Assembly (NCBI GenBank): GCA_009739215.1
Contig: VSJF01000009.1
Location: forward strand, 1,364,001 to 1,428,000
Reading direction: 5' to 3'
DNA from: Floccularia luteovirens
Lineage: Eukaryota; Basidiomycota; Agaricomycetes; Agaricales; Squamanitaceae
Length of the DNA: 64,000 nucleotides
Shown here: piece by piece, positions 23,601 to 34,029 of the stretch
Position numbering within the stretch: the first letter of the stretch is position 1
How the letters are laid out: each line of letters opens with the position of its first letter
Program-made: the position numbers and the translations under genes
Notes under the pieces: model-generated
Told to the model about the DNA's origin: nothing
Database searches by the model: none
What the model saw: the letters and a program-made list of their open reading frames with translations, nothing else

Positions 23601-25054
23601 CCTGTTCAAATGAAGGGACATTCCGGGTATGGAGCACTGTGTCAGGCGCACAGGTACATATGGAAAGTGTACCAAGTGGGGCAGAAAACGTTGCTTGGAA
23701 TCCAAATGGGACGCAGATCATTGTCGCAACCTCTCAGAGCTCGCTGCATGTATGGACTGTGACACCCGGGAAAGATATCAAGGTTGCAAATGTGATTACT
23801 GGGATAAAAGATGTGCAGGCAATCTCCAAGAATACGAACTATGCCATCAGTGCACCATGGGGTGGAGTTTTATCTGTCTGGGATATCGGAAAGGGCGATT
23901 CCATAGAGTTACAGATGCCGAAACACACGACGTATCTCACTGGCTGTGCGGAGTTTCTGCACAACGACACACAAGTTATCGCATATGGAGAAGACGAGGA
24001 TGTCATAGTCTGGGACTTGGAGACTGGCAAATGCATCCATATGTTCCACTATAGCCCACCATCATACCATGCGATTTCCAAAAGACCAAAGTTAGCCGTG
24101 TCACCAAATGGAGATCTCGTGGCAATAGGTAATACCGATAGTGACATCCACATTTGGGACTCTCGAACTTGGGAATTACTGGATGTGTTGACAAATCCCA
24201 CTGGCTTGTTCTCGATGTCATTCTCATCAGACAATGAGCGACTTGTGTCTACATTCTGGAGGACTATTCTAGTGTGGGATCTGACACAACGTGCACTAAA
24301 GCCATCCCCATCATTACCATCAAATTCATTTGCACGTCTGAAACGCAAGCCAGCGATCCACTTCATAGTTTTTGCGACAGACGGCTCACATATTGCTGCA
24401 CTAGCGGGCGGACGAATCAGAGTACTGTCTTCTCAATCGGGATTGCAATTGTGCGAGTTTGTGGCGGATTGCAGACTTTCTGCTGCATTTTCTCCTGATG
24501 TACAGATGCTCGCAATTCCTGGTTGGCAAGGAATACAAATATGGGATCTTAGGTCAACAGAGCCGTCCAAACGTTTCTTTTCTGGTCAAGGAAATAAGCT
24601 GAGTGAAATAACATGGTCACCTAATGGCCGCTGGCTTGCAGGGACCTCTGTGGATGCACCTCGCCAGATATGCGTTTTGGATGCTAAGACAGGTGCATTG
24701 ATCAAGAAGCTCAAGCTCGATGCTCGGTGGGTTACAATCTCCCTAGAATTCTCGCACGATAGCACCATGTTACACGCAAAGTCTTTTCCATTTGATATCG
24801 AGCTGATATTTAAGTGGGAGGAAGGAATATGTGTCGATGTCAAAGAGCACAGGTGGAAAATAGAGGTGGAAAGGAGAGAGTATGAGCTTGATGATGGGTG
24901 GGTGACTCGGAAAAAGGATGGAAGGAGGATGTGTTGGTTACCTAAGTCTAGGAGATATGGGGTAAAAGCAGCCGAAGCAACTTGGGGCGATTATTATGCT
25001 GTAGGGACTGATTCTGGTGATGTTACGGTGTTAGATTTTGGTACTAAGTCATGA
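20643..25054 (+). CDS. NACHT-WD40 STAND receptor (fungal NLR)
   Basis: Exons 20643-20807, 20858-21045, 21097-21235, 21303-21380, 21436-21463, 21520-23108 and 23162-25054 sum to 4080 bases, giving 1359 residues with no break. The order is: an N-terminal helical domain of the type common in agaric STAND proteins (FRSKSNADTLLGLKAG); a linker with GTRTELLRELTQW; a NACHT ATPase with P-loop GGVGTGKST (about residue 262) and Walker B LTIIIDALDEC; a helical arm; then WD40 repeats from about residue 810, with VQIWDASTG, VIVWDLETGK and IHIWDSRTW blades. Such proteins act in non-self recognition and programmed cell death. I find no HeLo, HET or lipase effector at the N-terminus. A Met 45 bases upstream (20598) is an alternative start. 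Confidence 0.85.
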
Positions 25055-26176
25055 TGATGTAACATTTTATATACCGTCATGAACAACCTTTCTGTCTCAT
25101 GAGCCCGTTGGTGATATATTTAGGGTAAAAGCAACAACCGAAAGGAACTTGCAGAGAAAACCTTTGAAAAACTTAAAAATCTTTTCAGTCTGTCCAAGAT
25201 TGATATTCTTCATGACTGGAACTATCCCTCCACATCATTTCTTTAGATTCAAGTCAATAATTTGTAGTTCCATAGGAATTATTGCGTAATTCCTATCATT
25301 GTTAAATATACTGACATCTTGATTCTGGACGTATGAATTGAACGCATCATCTTTAAGGCCAACGTACGGAGAAACTAAAGGAAGTTGTGATATTGACAAA
25401 AATGAATGAACGAGACATAGTCGTTATGTGCTTATGAGTATCGATACCAGTTTTGATTTCACTATTAATAAATATGCTGTCCTTAAAACCGAGGATGGAG
25501 TTGGAGGTCCACCCATTGGAATCTATTAATATAGCAGTCTACAGTAAAAATCAATAGGGGAACCCGATTCTTTCATATGAAGACAGAGACAAAATTGATA
25601 TCACCATTGTACTGGGCGGAATCAGTAGAACCTGAAGAATTGAAGCTAGTTGGCTCTTTACAAACATACGAGACAAGGGTGCAACATACCAAATGGTACA
25701 TTCGACCGAAGGCTATTCCCTCCTGGTTGAACACATTGAGCAAGAGGAGGAATGGATAGACCAATTACTTCAGTTTGGATGATTGCCTGAAACAACGCGT
25801 TGTCAACCGAATTGTCCAGGTTAGGAAGAGGACCGTGTTTGTAAAGGTAAAGGCCAGGGCATTAGACGCTTGGGGACCAATTCTGGAATATTGATTAATT
25901 TTATGGGATGAAATCAGAAACAATAATCAAATACGAACCCAAAATACCTGATATCAGTCAATAGTCTGCCACATAACTGAGATGCATTGTGTTCTTCATA
26001 TTGCAGAGTTATAACTTCAACCGAAACTTATCATTAATCCCGACTTATTCTGCAGCGTAGTTATCCTCTGCTCATAAGGAATCCCTAAAAGAACCTACGT
26101 TAAAGACTTATATAAATGCTATTCCGAGCACAAGTCCCGCCCAGCGACGCATTATTCCTTTCGTCACTGTTTATTT
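25055..26176. other. Intergenic; F-box 3'-flank repeat at the end
   Basis: No gene is seen. From about 25980 to 26170 it repeats the F-box downstream sequence also found at 7540-7745 (shared TCATATTGCA and AAACACCATTCCGAGC-like segments). Confidence 0.4.
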
Positions 26177-27465
26177 TTATAGGGATGGAGGATCAGTGGA
26201 CCATTGCCCTCCAGGACTACCCTGTAAAGATGTTACAAGTAAACCACGTTTCGTGTATTTGGGAAAATCTTCCTCGGTAGAAATGGGACGAAAAGTTACT
26301 CGTATCGTGATGGATTTCAAGCAATTTGAAGGAAGGTTTGCAAGAACATTATCGAGTCCAGACCAATCCAACGTGGCATGCACTGGCAGAGGGTATGATC
26401 TTAATTCGACAGTTTCTAGAACAGGTGACGTCAATTTCGACAACAGAGTTGTGATGTGGTCAAGATCTTCTGATGTGAACTTCACGAAAGAGATAGCTAG
26501 TGTTCGGATACTGGTGTTATATCCAAAATCAATACCTGAGTAAAGTTGCATCCGCAATATGAGGGTCGTGTAGCAGAATGAATGGATGGAGAGACCTACT
26601 TGTAGGTATTAGATAAGAGTTCCTATCTAAAACGATATTCCATTCGAAATGCTCTAATTTTGGACCTCGGTGGTGCAAGTATCGGGCTATCGCAGGCAGT
26701 TCATTGACGTTGTGCTGGTATACCAAAAGCCGAGTAATGTCGGGGGGAGTCACGGAGTTTTGCAAAGCCTCGATGATTTGATTTGCGTGGGATGTATTAT
26801 TATCTGTAGTGCGCGTAGAATAGGGGCAGGCTGGAGTCCAGGGCATGGTGTAGCGGAACCGTCCCAGGTAACATGTCATTTGATCTCTTCGAGCAATGGA
26901 AAAGAGCATATAAACGATAATAGTGAAGGAAAGCTGCAAAAGTTACAATATAATTTGAGAATAGTGATTCTGCTAAAGGACTGTGACATAAGAGTCAATA
27001 GGGTCTTTCAAAGTTGACATTAATTTTTCCATTATTTGTTCCATTAAGTCGTTTTTCCCGCCAAATTTCGATAATGGAACAGATAATTGGAAAGTTAATG
27101 GTCAACTTTGAAAGACCCTAATGATTTTTTGGATATTGGATTCTTCAAGGCACAAAAAAATCGAAAGATATAAGAGCATCAAGTCCCTTCATAGCAGGTA
27201 GGATGTGACTAAGGTCAGCAAGGCCTAGAGAGAAGTGGAGAGACTTGATAAATGGGCTTATTGTGGAACATGGAGCTTCGAGGAGGTGAGCAAAGGTAGT
27301 TGTCCAATATAGGTTGATGTGTGCGAACAAAGTTTTTCGCGAGAAAGTGATCCAAGGTTTGCATACTAAAGCTGTTACGAGGAGAGTGGGTTTATGTGTT
27401 GCACAGTACTCTATTATAAGTTCAATAAGTTCCCTAGGCAGCCTTGGTGTGGTAGTCACTATCAT
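26177..27465 (-). pseudogene. F-box gene, copy d, interrupted by a MITE
   Basis: The F-box end is at 27465-27145 (MIVTTTPRLPRELIEL; CKPWITFSRKT). The body continues at about 26990-26560 and the C-terminal part at 26557-26177. A 122-bp inverted-repeat element (26999-27120) sits in the coding sequence at the point equivalent to the GPICEETLAL region of the other copies. A frame break precedes SGIDFGYN at about 26545, with the same 19-base spacing as copies b and g. The copy cannot encode a full protein. A fragment nearly identical to its 26596-26797 part lies at 33693-33892. Confidence 0.65.
26999..27120. mobile_element. MITE-like inverted-repeat element 1
   Basis: The perfect 20-bp terminal inverted repeats are TAGGGTCTTTCAAAGTTGAC and its reverse complement. 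The similarity continues imperfectly inward for nearly the whole length, so the element is almost one large palindrome. The ends are TA...TA, consistent with a TA target duplication (mariner-like), though a 1-2 base A duplication is also possible. It has no coding capacity. It lies inside F-box copy d, and the other copies lack it, giving a clear empty-site comparison. Confidence 0.8.
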
Positions 27466-28439
27466 GATTGCTATTGGAAAGAGGAAGTGTCTTACACGAA
27501 CGCAAATGCTTTTCCCGTTCGGCGGTTTCCGTGAGACTTGTGGTTGTGATGAAATTGGGTATACGTTACGACTCTCATAATTTGATAATTTCAGATCCCA
27601 ATTCTATAGACAATTTTCGAAACATCGTCCTTGTGTCCTGTTAGGGTGGCAATCCTGCGCTCCAACCCATATATCCATTTCCCAACCGGACATAACTAAT
27701 ACTTCCCACCTATTGTGCGAAGTTGGCGGAGAGTATCGCGTGCCAAAATTAAGCTTTCAACCAACATATCTCCACTCCATTTATTACCCGAGTTCTCCAG
27801 TCTGCCACATGAGACATTGAGCAAAAGGGAGTCATCGAGTGAGAATCTAACAAGGTTCATCAGAGAATCTTGTTGTTTAACGGTCAGCTTCGGTCACTCT
27901 GGAATGAATTCGCCTATTGGATGACCTCTCTGATTTAAGTTTTGTGGGTGAGTGTGTATGAATATAGAGATATACTGATCAAAGGAGTCACAGCAAAGAG
28001 CATTTTTTATCTTCGTTCGGGTAAACATTAAACACTATAGAGCTTGTTCATCAACGCGACTATTATGCTATCCAATCCTTAGCGGCAGTGCTTGAGATGA
28101 TCATCTTAACATAGAATTCACATATCTCCATATCTAGTCGGGTTGTTAGTGGCAATGCATACACATAAGCGCCCATTCATTTTGTCCGAGCAAAACGGAG
28201 AGACTTGGTGGTCGGTACGCGTATATTATAATTATCTTACACCAATTCTTTGCAGCTGTCTTTAATTCCTGCCTGACCAATTCAGCGGATTATTTAAACA
28301 CCATTCCGAGCAAAATTCCCACCCAGCGACCCAATCTTTCCATTCGTTCCTGCTTATTAGGAGGAGAATCAGTAGGGTCACCTGCTCCCCATTTATTGTA
28401 ACATACCTTCTTAACTACTATTTTGAACTCGTAACATGC
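27466..28439. other. Intergenic
   Basis: No gene is recognised. The end (about 28290-28400) again resembles F-box downstream sequence. Confidence 0.35.
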
Positions 28440-29656
28440 GAGGCTACAAGAACACCATGTTTTCTACATTTGGAAAAATTAATCCTGGATGGGGATGGAC
28501 TTGGAAGATTGACAGATATAGATGGTCTTCAAGCCATTTGAAGGAAGGTTCGCAAGAACATTATCAATTCTAAAGTCCAATCAAGAGTGGAATGATAGAG
28601 TAATTCGATTTTGATAGTTTCCAGAACAGGTGACAGTCAACTTCGAAAAAATGATTGCGAGGTGGTCAAGGTCTTCTAATGTTAAATCTCCTCCTAAAAC
28701 TGACTTTCCCTCTAAAACAATGGCTAGTGATCGGATACCAGTGTTATATCCAAAATCGATACCTGAGTGACTCGCATCAACGAGTATGAGGGTTATATGT
28801 AGCACAACGATTGGATAAATAGACTGACTTGCAGATATTAGAGAAAGGTCACTAGCTCCGCCAATTCGCCATCCAAAGCTTTCTAATTTTGGACCTCGGT
28901 GTTGCAAGTATCGAGCTATCGTAGGCAATTCACTATCTTTGGTATTGGATATTTTCAGTTCAACAATATCAGGGGGAGTTACGAAGTTTTCAAAAGCATC
29001 GATGATATCTGTGGAACGGCAGAAAATCGCTTAGTGTGCAGTAGAGTAGGGGCAGGCTGGAGTCCTGGGGCATGTTGTAGCGGGACCTTCCCACGTGGCG
29101 ATCATTATGAACTCTTTGAGCACTGGAAAAGAGCATATAAACGATAATAGTGAAGGAAGGTCCTGAAATTTAACATGTAAATTGACGGTAGTGATTCCTT
29201 TGAAGGGTGTGATATGAGGGTCGACGTTTCTTTGGATATAGGGCCGAACTCGACTGTGTGTATGTTGGGAGTCCACAACAAGAGAACTGTAACCGCGTCC
29301 AGTTTCTTCATAGCAGGTACAATCTGAGCCAGCTCAGCGACAGTTAGAGAGCAGCGCAGATACTTAATAAATGGGTTGATGGTACGATATGGAGATTCCA
29401 AGAGTTGAGCAAGCTCAGTTGCCCGAACAAAATCCTTATGAAACATGGAGATGCGTTCGAAAAAAAAAATTCGCGAGAACGGGAGCCATGATTTGCATAC
29501 CAGGGAAGTTGTGAGAAAGGTGGGTTCATGTGTTTCGCAGTATGCCAGTATAAGGTGAATAAGTTCTGTAGGCAGATTTGGTGCGGTGGTTATCATGATT
29601 GCTATCAGAGATTGGATATTGAGCACCGAAGTAAAAGTGATGAACGTAAAATACAT
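28440..29656 (-). pseudogene. F-box gene, copy e (several frameshifts)
   Basis: The F-box end is readable from 29656 (likely start Met 29596: MITTAPNLPTELIHLILAY, then CKSWLPFSR). The body is split among frames: 29656-29105, then LLSFICSFPVLKEF near 29150-29100, then 28928-28581. A run of nine A on the coding complement near 29460 (minus strand) may be one source of slippage. Before SGIDFGYN this copy carries two further inserted bases, so that local segment reads in frame again. I regard it as a pseudogene. Together with the fragments at 29643-30560 it mirrors the order of genes at 33.9-39.4 kb. Confidence 0.55.
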
Positions 29657-29820
29657 ATATCATATATTTATGTAATAACAACAACCTTAACTCTACGAAC
29701 TATATATACAAAGACGTCAGCGACTCCTTCATCGGTCTTGACAGATGTGGATAATGGCTCAATTGGAACCGTATAACGGTGCGGGTATACAAAAGGGTAT
29801 TTGAAAGAGGGTTAGGTCAT
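29643..29820 (-). pseudogene. Fragment of the Rab7-like gene 3' end
   Basis: The segment 29703-29818 matches 36683-36794, the 3' coding end of the Rab7-like gene, in the same orientation (shared AAAGACGTCAGC, GGTCTT and GAAAGAGGGTTAGGT). The 60 bases before it resemble the downstream flank of that gene near 36425-36455 (CATAAAATACATA-like). The C-terminal codons between are missing. It is a decayed partial duplicate, not a gene. Confidence 0.65.
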
Positions 29821-30295
29821 CCCGACTGCAGACCCATCCCTCGGAATCGACATGATGTGTTAATTAGTGGGCATCGAAAGGCTCGTGGAATATGATGCCT
29901 GCCGGAGCAATCCCCTTAGTCTCAATGAGACGACTGACCCTCTTTGCAATAGATGTGTGATATTAGGCTATCATCATACAATTGATCCTCTGGGAGTCCC
30001 GGTTCTTGACACCACTGTAAAAATATACCACATCCCGGTCGCTTCTCTTCGTGGAAATGGTGTGCCATAGTAAATGGGAAGTGGACGATTTCCCGTACAT
30101 CTTTCGGGGCAGACCAAAAGAAACATGCGCTTCTTGCAATTGTGACATTCATCTTTCTTTGACAGCCCAGCTGCCTAAACACGAGTTGCGAATTTTCAAT
30201 TTCAACGTGGCGTTTGGAGGGCGGATCACATTGTTGGCAGGGCGTCTATTTGGTTCTCCGTATTGAAAATCCATAATCCCAGTTGAATCCTGAGG
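29821..30295. other. No gene recognised
   Basis: Lies between two gene fragments. Short open frames only; nothing matches the Rab or mannosidase loci. Confidence 0.3.
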
Positions 30296-30430
30296 ATTGC
30301 TTGTCATGTGGTGATCACTCAATGGAGTAGTTATCCTCTGTTCATGAAAAACCCGATAGAAACCTATGTTAAAGACATATCTGAGTTCTATTCTCCTACC
30401 AAGTGACATGTTCCTTCTTTTCACTCCTGT
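30296..30430. repeat. F-box 3'-flank repeat copy
   Basis: Closely matches 8287-8400 (shared GGAGTAGTTATCCTCTGTTC and TGTTAAAGACATAT) and in part 33895-33975. It is the sequence that normally lies downstream of the F-box genes, here without its gene. Confidence 0.6.
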
Positions 30431-30434
30431 TTTA

Positions 30435-30560
30435 ACCAATACACAAGGAGCTTCATACATCATCTCCATAACTTTTTCAGCCTGGGTGACGTTGGTCAAT
30501 TGGATTGCACGCACAAAGAGGATTTCCTACCGCTTCATAGTATTTTGCTCGACCAGTCTG
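30435..30560 (-). pseudogene. Fragment of the GH47 mannosidase gene, intron retained
   Basis: Closely matches 39315-39432 in the same orientation (shared TTTTTCAGCCTGGGTGACG and GTCAATTGGATTGCACGCAC). It covers the end of one exon, a whole 51-base intron and part of the next exon. Because the intron is retained, the copy was made from DNA, not from mRNA. A piece of about 20 bases present in the parent (coding FKYLAK) is missing just upstream. Confidence 0.75.
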
Positions 30561-30979
30561 GGAGTTGACACCGCCGGTCTTTCGATGGATACAATCAGGA
30601 TCATGCTCCAGATCTCTTCCTATTGAACGGCATGGTAATGGACTGAGCCGACGACAGCAAGTCATCAAACGAAAAAGATTATGCAGCATTGGGAGAAGCA
30701 ATTGCATAGACATACATCACGAAGCTAGTCATGTCCCTGACTAAAGATATGTCGGGAGAAAAGGCTGCCCCGAGTCGTTTAGTCGCCAGAAAACCGCTTT
30801 GAGTTTTGAGACGCTAAGAAAAAAGAAACTATATTTTAATATCTACGATGAAGAACGATAGAATGGGGGAGATGTCTTGATTTCACCCTATGTCAGCAGG
30901 AAAATGCGAAAGCCAGGGGACCTGGAAGACCTTCCTGTATTTAGTTGCAGTCCAATTTCAATGACAGCTACTTAGCCAA
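30561..30979. other. Intergenic
   Basis: No gene is recognised downstream of the alpha/beta hydrolase. Confidence 0.3.
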
Positions 30980-32336
30980 TTACAATTTCGAGGAGCTACG
31001 GTGACTCGTATTGAGAATGGCATATACTGCATCAGCTAAACCATCGGGTCTCTCTTGAACTACCTGAATAAAAAGAGTTACGCTGAGTGAGCTAGAAAAG
31101 ACAGAAGAACGCCTACCAAATGACCTGCTCCCTTTACTCTTCTGACTGAAACGATAGCCCTTCCAGCTTCCGGATCATGGATTGAATCCTGTACCTCTCG
31201 TGAACTATAGACAGGGTTAGAAGACAAGGAATAGTGGAATTCAGTGAATACTTGCAACATATCATTACGCGCGCCAAACACCAGATGAAACGGGAGAACG
31301 CCACAAATCTTGTCAAGGTGTTGAATAGCCTTGAGAGTGTCTGGAGTTCCTGCGAATGCCGCAGCTTCATGAGCAGGACTGCAGATCAGCACCACACCCT
31401 TTTCACTGGGGTGAAAGGGTGTAGGTAATGGGCGTAGACCATGTTCCTGCAGAACACAGTCAAACAGCAGCGCGGTTTGCGTTAAATATTCAGCGTACTG
31501 TGTACAATTTGAGCACGCGAGGATTCCAAAATTTCCATGGAACGCGGGTCTTCAGCCACTCGTGAGCTGCTTCTTTACTTTTCCAAATAGATCGCCTGGA
31601 CGGAGTGGTCTTCTCCACAAACCGATACATCTCTGTCATGTTATTTACCATGGCTGGCGTAACGAGGGGAGGATCCACGAGAATGACCATATCAAACGGT
31701 GCTGCACTTGGTGAACCGAATAACGCAGTTGCGAATACACTAATAAAATTTGGTTAGGTTTAAAGAGTTAGACATGTTCCATGTGCGCTCACACTCCGAT
31801 TGCGCCAGCTGAATGGCCGACGAGGACCAGTTTCTGGACGCCCTTCCTGAGTTCCCCAAGCAAGCCAGACCGATACAGCTTTGCAAACGCGTCTGCATAG
31901 TCATGAATTGCTATTTATTGGTCAGGATGGAAGTCGCGATCATAAATGATGACAACACCCGTACTTAAAATTTCTGGGTTGCTCAACAGAACCTCATCGT
32001 TCAATGGAGCGGCCTCCCCATGGTTCTGACAATCAATGGCCCAAGCTTCCAGGATTCGAGTGGGACCCTGGTTCTCCTTGTCCTTTTCCAGGAGATGCTC
32101 AATTGTAGGCTCCCAAAGCTCCTTGTCTAACCAAATAGTTAGTGATTGATACAGCAATAAAGGCAAAACGGACGGAAACCGGTCCCATGGGCGAACAGGA
32201 GAATGTATCCCGGATCTTGAGAGTGACGCTGAATTGCGCCTGGACGATATCGATTCATCGTCGCCTTCAAGATAATTCCTGCAGAGCCGGTATCCAATAC
32301 AAAACGATCAACATTTATGTTTGTCGTGGTAGCCAT
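30980..32336 (-). CDS. Alpha/beta hydrolase
   Basis: Exons 32336-32174, 32126-31959, 31910-31793, 31739-31499, 31446-31117 and 31063-30980 (minus strand) give 367 residues with no break. The fold is recognisable from LLFAHGTGFH (oxyanion-hole region), the nucleophile elbow GHSAGAIG with the catalytic Ser, and GAGHLVVQERPD near the C-terminus with the catalytic His. The family is common in agarics and usually annotated only as alpha/beta hydrolase; the substrate is unknown. There is no signal peptide, so a cytosolic enzyme is likely. Confidence 0.82.
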
Positions 32337-32802
32337 TGTGAGGTGTCGGTGTCAGTGAGACGAAGAGAACGCAAAGAAGGTTTCAAGAAAGTGGTGATCA
32401 GAATTGTTTTCCCCTGGAGAACTCCTGTCTATAAATATACTCGAGTATTTGTAAAAAGAGACTGGCTGACGTCCCCGAACTGATTCAAGGGCCCTATTTT
32501 TGTTCAAGAAGTAAGAAGGAATTCCTGGGCCATGATCTATGGGAATGGTAAAGAGCAATCTTTTGAACTTCCATAGAAGATTCTTGGAAGATAAGTGTAT
32601 ACGGGCGTTGAAGTCATGTCTTCTCACAAATGGTTGATAAAGGGGTGTACGGGGTCCCGATTCCAGATCGATATGCAAGCGATATATAGGTGGTGGGTAA
32701 TTCCCATGGCAACTATTCTGGTTCCCTCCTCCTCCCCGTCTAGACCAAATTAAAAGACTTGCTTCTTCGTAGGTTTAATAAGAAAATTCGTTCACTGGTG
32801 TC

Positions 32803-32955
32803 TACTGTACTATTTCGACCACATGTTCATGTAACGCGTAATGGCCAAAATACCAAGGGTTTTAAAATTCGTGTTAAATCAAAACCAAATTTATCGGCTT
32901 CCTCAGTAGGCAAATTTTTCCAAATTAATGAACATGTGGTCGAAATAGTACAGTA
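32803..32955. mobile_element. MITE-like inverted-repeat element 2
   Basis: The 28-base arms 32803-32830 (starting TACTGTACTATTTCGACC) and 32928-32955 are reverse complements. The unrelated centre of about 97 bases is AT-rich. The ends are TA...TA, fitting a TA target site (Tc1/mariner-like). There is no coding capacity. Its sequence differs from element 1, so it belongs to another family. Confidence 0.75.
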
Positions 32956-33539
32956 TTCAGAATATGGATAAATTAGCACAGTGCACTTATTTAGTTATTA
33001 TGTGCAGTGACACCAACTTGCGTAGTTCCCAGATGTGAGCCTGTGATTAACGAAAGAGTACAGAAAGAGAGGAGGGGATTTAAATATAATAGATAGTATA
33101 AAGTGAATGTAATTGTTTTTATTAAAGAGATGTAGAGTACAAGTTTATATACTACTGTGGCTACCATGTATTCTATGAAGTAATGGACATGAATATGTAA
33201 TAGTAAGTATGCATCAACAGGTAAGTGAAAACATGCAAAAGACATGCACTTAATTACAGGTAACTCAGGGCTTACACTGGCCCTTGCTTTTACAACAATC
33301 CCCTTCAAGGTAGTGGAAGACTGGAGTAGTACTGTTAATAAGTATTAACAAAAGAATGGATTAAAAAAATAGAAAGACTATCTGCAAAAGAATCGATGTT
33401 TCTATAAAAAGAACGATCAAAAAAAAGATAAAAAATACGCAAGTGGATGCGTCAGAAAGCTATATCTCGACGCTCTCATCCAGTTTCCAGAGGCGAGCAT
33501 GGGGAGATGGTACATTTATACGTATGGTCATGTTGGTGT

Positions 33540-33593
33540 CGGTGATCTCGATGATGGCGGTGATCTCGAGTATAGCGGTGATTTCGGTGATGG
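33540..33593. repeat. Three tandem 18-bp units
   Basis: The units CGGTGATCTCGATGATGG, CGGTGATCTCGAGTATAG and CGGTGATTTCGGTGATGG follow one another. Not part of a recognised gene. Confidence 0.65.
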
Positions 33594-33692
33594 CTACTCA
33601 AAGTAAGTAGTTCTCACGAGGCTAAAATCCTGTACCTTGATCAACATAGCCACATCGTGTGACTTCGTCATATGATCCTCTGTATCTACGCG

Positions 33693-33892
33693 CTACTTGT
33701 AGGTATTAGAGAAGAGTTCCTATCTAAAACGATATTCCATTAGAAATGCTCTAATTTTGGACCTCGGTGGTGCAAGTATCGGGCTATCGCAGGCAGTTCA
33801 TTGATGTTGTGCCGGTATACCAAAAGCCGAGTAATGTCGGGGGGAGTCACGGAGTTTTGCAAAGCCTCGATGATTTGCGTGGGATGTTTTAT
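33693..33892 (-). pseudogene. Recent duplicate of an internal F-box segment
   Basis: Nearly identical to 26596-26797 inside F-box copy d: about four substitutions and one 5-base difference over about 200 bases. It encodes only the middle of the protein on the minus strand (segment ITRLLVYQ...LPAIARYL). It sits directly downstream of F-box copy g and its flank repeat. Confidence 0.75.
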
Positions 33893-34029
33893 TGTTCGTG
33901 AAGAACCCGATAGAAGCCTATGTTAAAGACTTATCTGAGTTCAAGTGACATGTCCCCTCTTTTCACTCCTGTCTGATCCATGGGATCGAAGGAGACTCGG
34001 TGATCAGCGGACTATTGCATTCCATCTAT

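Larger units (their letters stand above)
32337..33692. other. Intergenic with a MITE and a short tandem repeat
   Basis: No gene is recognised. It holds the inverted-repeat element at 32803-32955 and the 18-bp tandem repeat at 33540-33593. The first 200 bases are probably the hydrolase promoter. Confidence 0.4.

Noticed and set aside
26510..26560. A 39-base intron to explain the F-box frame break
   Set aside because: GT...AG is available, but 39 is a multiple of three, so removing it would not repair the phase. The conserved SGIDFGYN segment would also be lost.
31200..31250. Possible 47-base intron inside exon 5 of the hydrolase
   Set aside because: GT and AG are present, but removal would break the frame, while read-through keeps it.
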